From Actinomadura barringtoniae (GTDB lineage Bacteria; Actinomycetota; Actinomycetes; Streptosporangiales; Streptosporangiaceae), in NCBI RefSeq assembly GCF_017573505.1, contig NZ_JAGEOJ010000008.1, forward strand, positions 186,001 through 250,000: a stretch of 64,000 nt of DNA, read 5' to 3'. Position numbers and translations under genes: made by a program. Positions 27,212 to 36,083 of the stretch are shown one piece after another. Each line of letters opens with the position of its first letter. Position 1 is the stretch's first letter. The notes under the pieces are model-generated. The model made no database searches. It was not told the origin of the DNA and saw only the letters and a list, made by a program, of their open reading frames with translations.

Positions 27212-29260
27212 ATGACCTCTGTGAATCGCCGACGATTCCTGCAGCTGGCCGGCGGCACCGCAGCGATGACGGTGCTGCCCGAGAGCATCGCCCGCGCGGC
27301 CGCGATCCCCGCGAGCCGCCGGACCGGGTCCATCCGGGACGTCGAGCACATCGTGGTGCTGATGCAGGAGAACCGCGCGTTCGACCACTTCTTCGGCACG
27401 ATGAAGGGGGTCCGCGGGTTCGGCGACCCGCGGCCGGTCACGATTCCGAGCGGCAAGACGGTCTTCCACCAGCCGAACGGCGCGGGCGAGGTCCTGCCGT
27501 TCCATCCGGACGTGGACGACCTCGGCATGAAGTACCTCACCGGGCTGAACCACGACTGGAACGGCGGTCACAGCGCCTGGAACGGCGGCCGGTACGATAA
27601 CTGGATCCCGGCCAAGACCAAGTACACGATGGCCTACTTCGAGCGGAACGACATCCCGTTCCACTACGCGCTGGCCGACGCGTTCACGATCTGCGACGCC
27701 TACCACTGCTCGTTCATCGGGGCGACCGACCCGAACCGGTACTACATGTGGACCGGTTACACGGGCAACGACGGCAAGGGCGGCGGCCCGGTCCTGGGCA
27801 ACGACGAGAAGGGGTACGGCTGGACGACCTACCCCGAGCGGCTGGAGAAGGCGGGCGTCTCCTGGAAGATCTACCAGGACTCCGGCATCGGGCTGGACGG
27901 GCCCGGTTCGTGGGGCTGGACCGACGACGCGTTCATCGGCAACTACGGCGACAACTCGCTGCTGTACTTCAACAACTACCGCAACGCCACGGCCGGTAAC
28001 CCGCTCTTCGACAAGGCCCGGACCGGGACGACGGTGAAGAACGGCGGCACCTACTTCGACGTCCTGAAGAAGGACGTCGCCGCCGGCAAGCTGCCGCAGA
28101 TCTCGTGGATCGCGGCGCCCGAGGCCTACAGCGAGCACCCGAACTGGCCGGTCAACTACGGCGCCTGGTACATCGCCCAGGTGCTGGACGCCCTGACCGC
28201 CAACCCGGACGTGTGGAGCAAGACGGTCCTGCTGGTCACCTACGACGAGAACGACGGCTTCTTCGACCACGTCGTTCCGCCGTACGCCCCGGCCTCTGCC
28301 GCGCAGGGCCTTTCCACCGCCTCCACGGCCGGCGAGATCTACGCAGGGGGCAACGGCTACTCGGCCGGGCCTTACGGGCTCGGGCCGCGCGTGCCGATGT
28401 TCGCCATCTCCCCCTGGAGCAAGGGCGGCTGGGTCAACTCGCAGACGTTCGACCACACCTCGATCATCCGCTTCATGGAGGCGCGGTTCGGGGTGGCCGA
28501 GCCCAACATCACGCCGTGGCGGCGTGCGGTCTGCGGCGACCTGACGACGGCGTTCGACTTCTCCGCGACGCCCGACCCCAAGCCCGCGCCGCTTCCCGAC
28601 ACCAGCCACTACATCCCGCCGGACAAGAACCGCCACCCCGACTACGTGCCGGCGCTCCCCTCCCCCGCGATGCCCAAGCAGGAGCCCGGCCAGCGCCCCG
28701 CCCGTCCCATCCCCTACGACCTGGCGGTCACGGGCAAGGCCGACACCGCGACGGGCCGCTTCCACCTCACGTTCGCCAGCAAGGGCAAGGCGGGCGCCGC
28801 GTTCTACATCACCTCCGGCAACCGCACCGACGACCCGTGGACCTACACCGTCGAGGGCGGCAAGTCCATCTCCGACAGCTGGAGCACCTCCGGGTCCGCC
28901 GGGGTCTACGACCTGCTGGTGTACGGGCCGAACGGCTTCTTCCAGTACTTCCACGGCAACGCCAAGAACGCCGAGCCCGAGGTGATCATCGACCGGGACG
29001 GCAACAGCGGCGACCTGCACGTGGTGGTGGCCAACCCCGGCAAGGAGGTCCGCGAGGTCTCCATCACCGACGCCTACGGCCGCAAGTCCGCCGCCACGCA
29101 CACCATCAAGGTGGGCGGCCGGGTCCGGCACGCGGTGAGCCTGCGCCACAGCTCCTCGTGGTACGACCTGACGGTGTCGTCCTCGGACGGCTTCGTGCGG
29201 CGCATGGCCGGGCACATCGAGACCGGCCGCCCCTCCCTGAGCGACCCCGCACTCGGCTGA
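27212..29260 (+). CDS. Tat-exported phosphocholine-type phospholipase C
   Basis: 682-residue secreted non-haemolytic-type phospholipase C. The twin-arginine signal NRRRFLQLAGGTAAMTVL is followed by the phosphoesterase core: VEHIVVLMQENRAFDHFFG at the N-terminus, GATDPNRYYMWTGYTG, LLVTYDENDGFFDHVVPP and FDHTSIIRFMEARFG. The C-terminal ~200 residues contain two beta-rich repeats of the kind found in this family. It releases the phospho-headgroup from phosphatidylcholine or related lipids outside the membrane. ATG 27212 has GAGAGGAAG upstream. Monocistronic; phosphate control is common in the family, but no PHO box was identified. Confidence 0.94.
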   Translation: MTSVNRRRFLQLAGGTAAMTVLPESIARAAAIPASRRTGSIRDVEHIVVLMQENRAFDHFFGTMKGVRGFGDPRPVTIPSGKTVFHQPNGAGEVLPFHPDVDDLGMKYLTGLNHDWNGGHSAWNGGRYDNWIPAKTKYTMAYFERNDIPFHYALADAFTICDAYHCSFIGATDPNRYYMWTGYTGNDGKGGGPVLGNDEKGYGWTTYPERLEKAGVSWKIYQDSGIGLDGPGSWGWTDDAFIGNYGDNSLLYFNNYRNATAGNPLFDKARTGTTVKNGGTYFDVLKKDVAAGKLPQISWIAAPEAYSEHPNWPVNYGAWYIAQVLDALTANPDVWSKTVLLVTYDENDGFFDHVVPPYAPASAAQGLSTASTAGEIYAGGNGYSAGPYGLGPRVPMFAISPWSKGGWVNSQTFDHTSIIRFMEARFGVAEPNITPWRRAVCGDLTTAFDFSATPDPKPAPLPDTSHYIPPDKNRHPDYVPALPSPAMPKQEPGQRPARPIPYDLAVTGKADTATGRFHLTFASKGKAGAAFYITSGNRTDDPWTYTVEGGKSISDSWSTSGSAGVYDLLVYGPNGFFQYFHGNAKNAEPEVIIDRDGNSGDLHVVVANPGKEVREVSITDAYGRKSAATHTIKVGGRVRHAVSLRHSSSWYDLTVSSSDGFVRRMAGHIETGRPSLSDPALG

Positions 29261-29270
29261 CCCCCTGGGG

Positions 29271-29933
29271 TCACGAGCCCGGCACGTACACCTCGATCGC
29301 GCCTCCCGTCTCTCGCACCGCCAAGCGGGGCAGGGCCGGGAGGTCGATCGGGAGCCGGTGCTGGATGACGGCGCCGTCCAGGGCGAACAGCGCGCGATGG
29401 CAGGGGCAGCGCAGCTTGGTCCCGGCCTCCAGGTTCAGCTTGCAGCCCTGGTGCGTGCAGATGCCCGACACGGCCCGTACGCGGCCTCCGGCGCGGGTGA
29501 CGAAGCCGAAGACCCCGCCCGCCTCGAAGCCCCGTACGCCGCCTTCGGCGATGTCGGTGGTGGCGGCGACGCGATGCCAGACGCCGTTGTCGGGCGACAC
29601 CGTGCCGCCCGCCGTGGGAGCGCCTTCCTTGTCCGGAACGATCGCCCGGTCGATGGAGACCCCTGCGGCCACGCCGGCCCCCGCGACGGCGCCGCCGAGC
29701 ACCAGGCGGCGCCCGACCGGAATCCGGGCGGGCTTGTCGGCCTCCTCGCGCGCCTCGGCGAGCCAGCGGTGCAGCCCGGCGACGAACTCCTCGCTGGGCG
29801 AGTCGGCACCGGGGCGGGCCGCCCGCAGCTCGATCGCCGCGCGCACGGCCTCGGCCTCGTCCTCGGCCGCGGGGAACGGCTTGGGGCGGTGCCCCTGGAT
29901 GAGGCCCTCGACGTAGCGGCGCAGCCGGTTCAT
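29271..29933 (-). CDS. Membrane-anchored Rieske [2Fe-2S] protein
   Basis: 220 residues. Residues 1-~85 are soluble, charged and helical (EAVRAAIELRAARPG, EEFVAGLHRWLAEAREEA). A single membrane or Tat-type segment follows, PVGRRLVLGGAVAGAGVAAG. The C-terminal ~100 residues are a Rieske domain with both cluster motifs, CTHQGCKL and CPCHRALF (two Cys, two His). The ATG overlaps the stop of the sigma-factor gene by 4 bp (ATGA), so translation is coupled. There are no cytochrome b or oxygenase genes nearby, so a respiratory or catabolic electron-transfer role is not supported. The layout matches a sigma/anti-sigma pair in which the external Rieske centre would be the sensor (inference). Confidence 0.88.
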   Translation of the reverse strand: MNRLRRYVEGLIQGHRPKPFPAAEDEAEAVRAAIELRAARPGADSPSEEFVAGLHRWLAEAREEADKPARIPVGRRLVLGGAVAGAGVAAGVSIDRAIVPDKEGAPTAGGTVSPDNGVWHRVAATTDIAEGGVRGFEAGGVFGFVTRAGGRVRAVSGICTHQGCKLNLEAGTKLRCPCHRALFALDGAVIQHRLPIDLPALPRLAVRETGGAIEVYVPGS

Positions 29934-30526
29934 GGTGACCTCCCTATCTCGCGGCCGACATCGGCGGCGAGCCGGAGGGCGCGGTGCTGGAGCACCTTGG
30001 CGTTGGCGACCGTGACGCCCAGCTCGGTAGCGGTCTCCCGGATCGAGTAGGACCGCAGGAAGCGCAGTTCGAGGACCCTGCGGTAGCGCTCGGGCAGTCC
30101 GGCGAGGATGCGTTCGACATGCTCGGGTGTCCGTCCCGTCTCGGCGGGCGGGGCCTCGTACACCGCCGCCACGTCCTCGACGTCGATCGTGGTGACCTCC
30201 CGGCCGAGCGTACGGCGCCAGTGCGAGGCCAGCACGGTGCGCGCCGTCGCCAGCAGGTAGGAGCGGACCTCGCCGACCGAGGCCGACATCCGCATCGGCT
30301 TCAGCACGGTGAGGAAGACCTCGGCGGTGAGGTCTTCGGCGTCCGGCTTGTTGCCGACCTTGGCGTACATCAAGCGGTAGATCCGGTGCACGTTATCGAG
30401 ATAGACCGACTCCCAGTCCGCGTACGTCTCGCCCTGGACGAGGTGGAGCCGAGGCCGCGCAGGCGCTCGCGGGGCGTCCGGCGGCGCTGGGGAACGCCTG
30501 CTGTTTCCGGGGATCCATCGGCGCAT
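29930..30526 (-). CDS. ECF-like sigma factor
   Basis: 198-residue RNA polymerase sigma factor. Region 2 is about residues 38-105 (VYLDNVHRIYRLMYAKVGN, DAEDLTAEVFLTVL, then VRSYLLATARTVLASHWRR). Region 4 is about 130-190 (LPERYRRVLELRFLRSYSIR, TATELGVTVANAKVLQHRAL). There is no sigma-1.1 or region 3. It lies 31 bp after the metallophosphoesterase gene and overlaps the Rieske gene by 4 bp. No classical zinc anti-sigma factor is present. The N-terminal ~30 residues are Pro/Arg-rich and may be an extension. Confidence 0.9.
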   Translation of the reverse strand: MRRWIPGNSRRSPAPPDAPRAPARPRLHLVQGETYADWESVYLDNVHRIYRLMYAKVGNKPDAEDLTAEVFLTVLKPMRMSASVGEVRSYLLATARTVLASHWRRTLGREVTTIDVEDVAAVYEAPPAETGRTPEHVERILAGLPERYRRVLELRFLRSYSIRETATELGVTVANAKVLQHRALRLAADVGREIGRSP

Positions 30527-30557
30527 GACGGGCCCTCATCACTTCCGTCCGCCTGGC

Positions 30558-31490
30558 TCACGCCAGCTCCCGTTCGCGCACCGCAAGCGTACGGCGGCCC
30601 TTGACGTAGCCGACCTCGCGTATGCCGAGGGCGTGCTTGAGGCGCCCGGCGGGCAGCGTGACCGGCGCGGGGGCGGGGCCCTGGCCGGGGCCGGGAAGGG
30701 GGTAGGCGGTGGTCGTCGCGCTGTGGAAGGTCACGTTGCCCTCGGTCTTGGTGAACAGCTGGTGGATGTGCCCGTTCAGGCAGGTCACCGACGAGAAGCG
30801 GCGCAGCAGGCTCAGCAGCTGCAGCGCGTCGTCGGTGCCCCAGCCCCAGTTCGGGTAGAGCGCGAACAGCGGGATGTGGCTGAAGACCACGATGGGGGTG
30901 TCGGAGCCGAGCCCGGCGACGTCCTTGCGGACGAAGTCGAGCTGGTCGTTGCCGAGGTGGCCGAGCTTCTGCAGGTGCAGGGTGTTGACCACCCCGATGA
31001 AGTGCACGCCGGCCGCGTCGAAGCTGTACCAGCCGTCGCCCCGGGTGCCCGCGCCGAACGCCTGCCGGTACTTCTGGCCCGCGTCGTCGACCGAGTCGTG
31101 CTCGCCGGGAACGGTGAGCACCTTGCCGGTCTTGAGCGGCGTCATCATCTGCTTGACCTGGTCGAACTGCGCCGGCGTCGCCAGATGCGTCAGGTCACCG
31201 GTGTGGACGACGAAGTCGGGCCGGTGCGGCAGCGCGTTCACCTGCGCGATGGCGCGCGAGAACGAGCCGGTCACGTCGGTGTTGGCCGTTCCCTTGAAGC
31301 CCAGGTGGCTGTCGCTCAGCTGAACGAACCGCAGTGCCGCGTCGCCCGGGATGGGGTCGGCATGGTCGTCCCCCGCGACCTTGCTGTAGACCGCGCCGCC
31401 CGATACCGCGAGCACCACGGCGGCCCCGAACCAGGAGCCGTGCCGCATCAGCTGCCTGCGGCTCATGCCCTCCTGTTCGGTGCCCGTCAC
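30558..31490 (-). CDS. Exported calcineurin-like metallophosphoesterase
   Basis: 310 residues. The N-terminus has a Tat-like SRRQLMRHGSWFGAAVVLAV, predicted to direct export or anchoring. The metallophosphatase motifs are in order: QLSDSHLG, VHTGDLTH, VPGEHDS (GEHD replaces the common GNHD), VVFSHIPLF and LNGHIHQLF. The GTG at 31490 overlaps the cupredoxin stop (GTGA); ATG 31466 is an alternative but has its AGGAGG only 2 bases away. Second gene of the operon cupredoxin, phosphoesterase, sigma, Rieske. The substrate (nucleotide, phospholipid or phosphoprotein) is unknown. Confidence 0.88.
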   Translation of the reverse strand: MTGTEQEGMSRRQLMRHGSWFGAAVVLAVSGGAVYSKVAGDDHADPIPGDAALRFVQLSDSHLGFKGTANTDVTGSFSRAIAQVNALPHRPDFVVHTGDLTHLATPAQFDQVKQMMTPLKTGKVLTVPGEHDSVDDAGQKYRQAFGAGTRGDGWYSFDAAGVHFIGVVNTLHLQKLGHLGNDQLDFVRKDVAGLGSDTPIVVFSHIPLFALYPNWGWGTDDALQLLSLLRRFSSVTCLNGHIHQLFTKTEGNVTFHSATTTAYPLPGPGQGPAPAPVTLPAGRLKHALGIREVGYVKGRRTLAVRERELA

Positions 31491-31918
31491 TTGGTCACCA
31501 CCACGGTGCCGTGCATGAACGGGTGGATGGTGCAGATGTAGGCGTACCGGCCCGGCTTGGTGAACGTGTAGTGGAACGTGCCGCCGTTGGTGAGCGTGGG
31601 CGAGTGGAAGGGTCCGCCGGTGGCCGAAACCGTGTGCGGGTCCTCGTCGCCGTTGGTCCAGGTGACCGTGGTGCCCGCCTTGACGGTCAGTGCCCCGGGC
31701 GAGAAGCCGAAGTTCTTGATTTCGACCGCGTTCCCCGCAACGGGAGCGGCCGGGGCGGGTGGTGTGGAGGCCGGCATCGACATCCCTGGCATCGACGTCG
31801 CCGGTGTCGCCGCGTGCCCCGATCCCCCGCAGGCGGCCAGGGCGGTCATCGCCGCACCCACGACCACCGCGGCCGCGCCCCACCGCGCACGCGCAGACCT
31901 TCCTGTGCTCAACCCCAT
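31487..31918 (-). CDS. Cupredoxin (plastocyanin-like copper lipoprotein)
   Basis: 143 residues. A lipoprotein signal ends in ALAACGGSG, and a Met/Pro-rich linker (ATSMPGMSMP) follows. The cupredoxin domain shows VEIKNFGFSPGALTVKAGTT, DEDPHTVS (first Cu His) and YICTIHPFMHGTVVV with the Cys-His-Met type 1 copper ligands. It faces the outside of the membrane and may carry electrons or sense copper or redox state. ATG 31918 has GGGGGC at proper spacing; ATG 31930 is possible. First gene of the sigma/Rieske operon; the two redox proteins at its ends suggest an envelope redox circuit. Confidence 0.88.
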   Translation of the reverse strand: MGLSTGRSARARWGAAAVVVGAAMTALAACGGSGHAATPATSMPGMSMPASTPPAPAAPVAGNAVEIKNFGFSPGALTVKAGTTVTWTNGDEDPHTVSATGGPFHSPTLTNGGTFHYTFTKPGRYAYICTIHPFMHGTVVVTK

Positions 31919-31992
31919 CACTGCCCCCATCCCGGTACGGCCCGCTTCGCGAGCCCTCAGAAAGAGATAGGGCGGGGGGTTACACACGCCGA

Positions 31993-32030
31993 GGCTCCGG
32001 AATGACTCGGCGGCTCCGGAATGACTCGGC
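31993..32030. repeat. Perfect 19-bp tandem repeat in divergent promoter region
   Basis: GGCTCCGGAATGACTCGGC occurs at 31993-32011 and again at 32012-32030 with no mismatch, between the divergent cupredoxin operon and the GH15 gene. A TGTAACC element on the minus strand (31978-31984), resembling the -35 of some ECF sigma promoters, lies directly next to it. Could be an operator or an upstream element recognised by the sigma factor encoded in the operon. Confidence 0.8.
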
Positions 32031-32086
32031 AGGATTGACGGCTGCGATCTCTGCTCCCAGCATGGGGTGGCGCTTGGGAGGTTGCG

Positions 32087-34276
32087 ATGAGGCAACGTTC
32101 GATCCGGTCGGCCGTCGCGGTGCTGTGCTCGGCGGTCCTGTGCCTGATGCCAGGGAAGGCGTACGCGGGCGAGGCGCCCGGCGGCGGTTCGTCATGGACG
32201 ACCGGGGAGAAGGTCGCGCTCGGCACGGCGACGGCCGCCCAGTCCAAGGTGTGGTTCACCGTCGCGGGCGGCGTGCCCTCCGAGGTGTTCTATCCCCGGG
32301 TGGACGTGCCGAACGTCCAGGACATGCAGTACGTGGTCACCGACGGCTCGTCGTTCACCGAGTTGGAGAGGGACGCGACCACGCACGCGGTGTCGATGCC
32401 GGACGAGAAGGCGCTCGAGTACACCGTGACCAATACGGCGCGCAGCGGCCGTTACCGCATCACCAACACCTACGTCACCGACCCTGGGCGTTCCTCCCTG
32501 CTCGTCAGGACCCGCTTCCAGTCCCTGGACGGCGGCTCCTACAAGCTCTACGTCCTGTACAACCCGTCTCTTGCGGGCGGCGGCGGCAACGACACCGGCG
32601 CGTGGGACGCGGGCAACGCGGCGATGGTGGCCAGCGACTCCCAGCCCGTCTTCGGCAGCACGGTCGCCTCGGCGCTCAAGGCCTCGACCGGCTTCACCAC
32701 CCATTCCAGCGGCTACAGCGGCAGCGCCAGCGACGGCTACAAGGACCTTCAAGCCAATCACCGGCTGACGGCCGACTACGACGCGAGCACGGCGGGCAAC
32801 ATCGTCCAGACCGCGCAGGTCCCCGTCGCGGCCGACACCACGTTCACCCTGGCGCTCGGCTTCGGCGCGGACCGGGCATCGGCGGCCGCCACGGCATCGG
32901 CCTCCCTCACGACCGGGTTCGCATCCGCCGAGTCGTCCTACCGTTCCGGCTGGAACGGCTATGTGAACGGCCTGAAGGCGGCCCCCGCGAGCGTCTCGGG
33001 CGACACCCTGCGACGGCGCACCTACTACGTGAGCGCCATGGGTCTTCACGCCATGGAGGACAAGACCTTCCCCGGCGCCAATGTGGCCTCCCTGTCCACG
33101 CCATGGGGCGGTTACGTGGACGGCAACGCCCTCAACGACGGTTATCACCGCGTCTGGGGGCGCGACCTCTACCAGCAGGCGACGGCCCTGCAGTCGACCG
33201 GCGACACCGCGCAGGCCAAGCGGATGGCCCAGTGGCTGTGGAACAAGCAGCAGATCACCGCGTGGACCCAGGGCGACGGCGTCTGGTACGGGCCCGGCGC
33301 GTTCCCCCGCTACTCCCCCGTCTCCGGAACGAGCGGCGCGTCACCCCAGCAACTCGGCTGCTGCGAGCAGCTCGACCAGGACGCGTTCGCGATCGTCCTC
33401 GCATGGCAGACCGGCCTCACCGACGCCACCACCTGGAACAAGATCAAGCTGACCGCCGACCACATCGTCTCGATCGGCCCGTCCACCCCGGGCGAGCGCT
33501 GGGAGGAGCAGGGCGGCATCTCGCCGTCCACGGTCGCCGCCGAGATCGCCGGCCTGGTCTGCGCGGGGGACATCGCCCGCCGCAACGGCGACACCGCCGG
33601 CGCCGCGTCGTACGAGTCCAAGGCCGACTCCTGGCGCACCAGCCTGGACGGCTGGACGTTCACCACGACCGGCTACTTCGGCGACCACCAGTACTACGAA
33701 CGCATCGAGCACGACACCGACCCGAACGACACCTACTCCAGGACGTTCAACGACGGGACCTGGTGGGAGCGCGACATCGTGGACGGCGGGTTCCTGGACC
33801 TGGTCCGCCTGGGCGTCCGCCCCGCCTCCTACGGCAAGGTGACCGCGTCCCTGCCCGAGCTGGACCAGGTCGACTCCGTCACCGCGCCCAACGGAAGCGT
33901 CTACTGGCACCGCTACAACCACGATTCCTACGGCGAGAGCCAGGACGACGGCACCGGCTGGCCCGCGAACCACGGCCACCTGACCGGCCGGGTCTGGCCC
34001 CTGCTGTCGGGTGAACGCGGCGAGTACGAGCTGGCCGCGGGCCGTTCGGCCGCACCCCACCTGCAGGCGATGGCCAACTCGGCCAACGCGGGCTATCTCA
34101 TCCCCGAGCAGGCCTGGGATCGGGCCGACCAGTTCGGTTTCGTGTTCGGGAAGCCGACGGGCTCGGCGGCTCCCCTGGCATGGGCTCAGGCTCAGTACGT
34201 GCGGCTCGCGCAGTCCATCGCCGCCGGAAAACCCGTGGAAACCCCCTCGGTCGTCGCCGCTCGGTACGGCTCGTAG
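32087..34276 (+). CDS. Secreted GH15 glucoamylase/glucodextranase-like enzyme
   Basis: 729 residues with a signal peptide ending near KAYAGEA. The N-terminal ~270 residues form a beta-sandwich (super-sandwich domain) and the rest an (alpha/alpha)6 barrel with GGYVDGNALNDGYHRVWGRDL, the catalytic-Glu segment GERWEEQGGISPSTVAAEI, and GYLIPEQAWDRADQFGF near the second catalytic Glu. This resembles bacterial glucodextranase/glucoamylase, which releases glucose from the non-reducing ends of alpha-glucans. No starch-binding or SLH domain is seen. It stands alone, divergent from the cupredoxin operon. Confidence 0.93.
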   Translation: MRQRSIRSAVAVLCSAVLCLMPGKAYAGEAPGGGSSWTTGEKVALGTATAAQSKVWFTVAGGVPSEVFYPRVDVPNVQDMQYVVTDGSSFTELERDATTHAVSMPDEKALEYTVTNTARSGRYRITNTYVTDPGRSSLLVRTRFQSLDGGSYKLYVLYNPSLAGGGGNDTGAWDAGNAAMVASDSQPVFGSTVASALKASTGFTTHSSGYSGSASDGYKDLQANHRLTADYDASTAGNIVQTAQVPVAADTTFTLALGFGADRASAAATASASLTTGFASAESSYRSGWNGYVNGLKAAPASVSGDTLRRRTYYVSAMGLHAMEDKTFPGANVASLSTPWGGYVDGNALNDGYHRVWGRDLYQQATALQSTGDTAQAKRMAQWLWNKQQITAWTQGDGVWYGPGAFPRYSPVSGTSGASPQQLGCCEQLDQDAFAIVLAWQTGLTDATTWNKIKLTADHIVSIGPSTPGERWEEQGGISPSTVAAEIAGLVCAGDIARRNGDTAGAASYESKADSWRTSLDGWTFTTTGYFGDHQYYERIEHDTDPNDTYSRTFNDGTWWERDIVDGGFLDLVRLGVRPASYGKVTASLPELDQVDSVTAPNGSVYWHRYNHDSYGESQDDGTGWPANHGHLTGRVWPLLSGERGEYELAAGRSAAPHLQAMANSANAGYLIPEQAWDRADQFGFVFGKPTGSAAPLAWAQAQYVRLAQSIAAGKPVETPSVVAARYGS

Positions 34277-34291
34277 AAAGGTAGTGGCGAG

Positions 34292-34366
34292 TCTGGCCGG
34301 TGGCTGCTGCGAGATGTCTCATATCTGAAACGTACGGAGAATCTGGCCCACGGCTATAGTCCAGAT
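34292..34366. promoter_or_regulatory. Candidate MocR autoregulatory sites
   Basis: Two direct TCTGGCC copies (34292-34298, 34342-34348). An inverted repeat, ATCTGG (34341-34346) with CCAGAT (34361-34366), ends 2 bases before the MocR start. MocR proteins usually bind direct repeats near their own promoter. Confidence 0.4.
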
Positions 34367-34368
34367 CA

Positions 34369-35754
34369 ATGGCAGAAGAGTGGTCCAGCCTGGACCTGCA
34401 CCTTCCCCTGGACCGGGGACAAGGACTCCGGTCCGGGTTGGAGCACGCCCTCCGTGAGGCAGTCCGAGCCGGCCGCCTGGCCCCGGGCACCAAGCTCCCC
34501 TCCTCCCGCGCCCTGGCCCGCGAGCTGGGCGTGGCACGCGGAACGGTCACCCAGGCCTACGAACAGCTGACCGCGGAAGGCTTCCTCAGCTCGACGCCGC
34601 GTTCAGGCATAGCCGTGGCCGAGCAGCCAGGCGCGCCCGTGGCCGACGTTCTCCAACCCTTCGGACCCGCCATCCCACCCCCCAAGGGCATGGACCTCCG
34701 CCCCGGCCTCCCGGACCTCTCGCTCTTCCCGCGCACCGAATGGCTGGCCGCCACCCGCCACGTACTCCAGGCCATGCCGAACGACGACTTCGGCTACGGC
34801 GACCCCACCGGCCACCCCGAACTCCGCGAAGCCCTGGCCGACTACCTGGGACGCGCCCGCGGCGTAGTAACGACCGCCAACCACGTCATCGTGACCGCCG
34901 GCTACACCCACGCCCTGCGCATCCTCTGCCACGCCCTAGGCCCCTCCCACATCGCGTTCGAAGACCCATCGCTCCCCGAGCACCACGCCCTGGTCGAGGG
35001 CTTCGGCCTCACGGTCAGCCCGATCCCGGTGGACGACGACGGGCTCATGGTCGAAGGCCTCACCACCGAGGCCGCCGCGATCGTCACGCCCGCCCACCAA
35101 TACCCCCTGGGCGTCACCCTCAGCCCGGCCCGGCGCAACGGCCTGCTCGCCTGGGCCCGCCGCACCGGGGCGGTCCTGGTCGAGGACGACTACGACGGCG
35201 AGTTCCGCTACGACCGCCAGCCCGTCGGCGCGCTCCAGGGCCTGGCCCCCGACGACGTCGTCTACGCCGGAACGATCAGCAAGACCATCGCCCCGGGCCT
35301 GCGCATCGCCTGGCTCGTCGTGCCCACCAGCCTCGTCCCCCGCCTCCGCGCCGTGATGCGCTGGGACGACGCGTACGTCGGCATCGTCGACCAGCTCGCA
35401 CTCGCGCAACTGATCCGCAGCGGCGGCCTGGACCGCCACCTGCGCCGCTGCCGGGCCCGCTACCGCCGCAGACGCGACCGCCTGGGCCAGGCCGTCGCCG
35501 AGCAGCTCCCGAACGCCCACCTCTCAGGCATCGCCGCCGGCCTGCACGCCGTCCTCCAGCTCCCCGGCGACATCGACGAGCAGGCCCTCATCACCCGCAT
35601 CATCAGCCATGGCGTAGACGTCGCAGGCCTGTCCGGCTTCTACCGCCGCCCGGCCCACGCGTCCTGCGGCATCGTCATCGGCTACGCCACACCGCCCGAG
35701 CACACCTTCACCAACGCCCTCAACGCCCTGATGTCCGCCCTCCGGGAGACCTGA
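34369..35754 (+). CDS. MocR/GntR-family PLP-dependent regulator
   Basis: 461-residue fusion of a winged HTH (GLRSGLEHALREAVRAGRL, KLPSSRALARELGVARGTVT) to a fold-type I aminotransferase domain. PLP Lys in YAGTISKTIAPGLRIAW; the EDDYDGEFRYDRQPVGALQ segment contains the Asp-Tyr pair for cofactor contact. The architecture is that of PdxR, GabR and TauR. No pyridoxine, GABA or taurine genes are adjacent, so the target is unknown; a small zinc-ribbon gene follows 2 bp later and is probably cotranscribed. Confidence 0.93.
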   Translation: MAEEWSSLDLHLPLDRGQGLRSGLEHALREAVRAGRLAPGTKLPSSRALARELGVARGTVTQAYEQLTAEGFLSSTPRSGIAVAEQPGAPVADVLQPFGPAIPPPKGMDLRPGLPDLSLFPRTEWLAATRHVLQAMPNDDFGYGDPTGHPELREALADYLGRARGVVTTANHVIVTAGYTHALRILCHALGPSHIAFEDPSLPEHHALVEGFGLTVSPIPVDDDGLMVEGLTTEAAAIVTPAHQYPLGVTLSPARRNGLLAWARRTGAVLVEDDYDGEFRYDRQPVGALQGLAPDDVVYAGTISKTIAPGLRIAWLVVPTSLVPRLRAVMRWDDAYVGIVDQLALAQLIRSGGLDRHLRRCRARYRRRRDRLGQAVAEQLPNAHLSGIAAGLHAVLQLPGDIDEQALITRIISHGVDVAGLSGFYRRPAHASCGIVIGYATPPEHTFTNALNALMSALRET

Positions 35755-35756
35755 CC

Positions 35757-36083
35757 ATGGACCTGGACTGCCTCTCCTGCCGGACCGTCTTCACCGCCCC
35801 GGACTTCCTGGCCTGTTGCCGTTCCTACAACCGCGCCGCCAACGCGTCCTCCTGGATCTGCGCCCACTGCGGTGACCAGGTCGACATCCGCGTCGTCGAC
35901 GATGAGATCCAGCGCGGCTACATCTACGGCGCCGGAACGGCGCATTTCAGCAACGAGCACCAGCTGCCCCTCCCCGGCGTCCGGGCCATCGAGGACGGCG
36001 ATGCCCTCCTGGTCACCCTCGCCGGGCACGAGTGGCGGATCCCGCCCCGAGCACCCGGGAAATCTCCCGGCACGCCTGGGTGA
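35757..36083 (+). CDS. Small zinc-ribbon-like hypothetical protein
   Basis: 108 residues, not recognised. Two CXXC knuckles (CLSC near residue 5, CAHC near 40), a further Cys pair ACC between them, and a C-terminal beta-rich part (GDALLVTLAGHEWRIPP). The ATG follows GGGAG and is 2 bp after the MocR stop, so the gene is read with it. Its 3' end overlaps the convergent IclR gene by 71 bp. It may bind zinc; no function is assigned. Confidence 0.65.
   Translation: MDLDCLSCRTVFTAPDFLACCRSYNRAANASSWICAHCGDQVDIRVVDDEIQRGYIYGAGTAHFSNEHQLPLPGVRAIEDGDALLVTLAGHEWRIPPRAPGKSPGTPG

Noticed and set aside
27122..29215. 697-residue antisense open frame opposite the phospholipase gene
   Set aside because: Val/Gly/Arg-rich shadow frame without recognisable domains; the plus-strand enzyme is complete and convincing.
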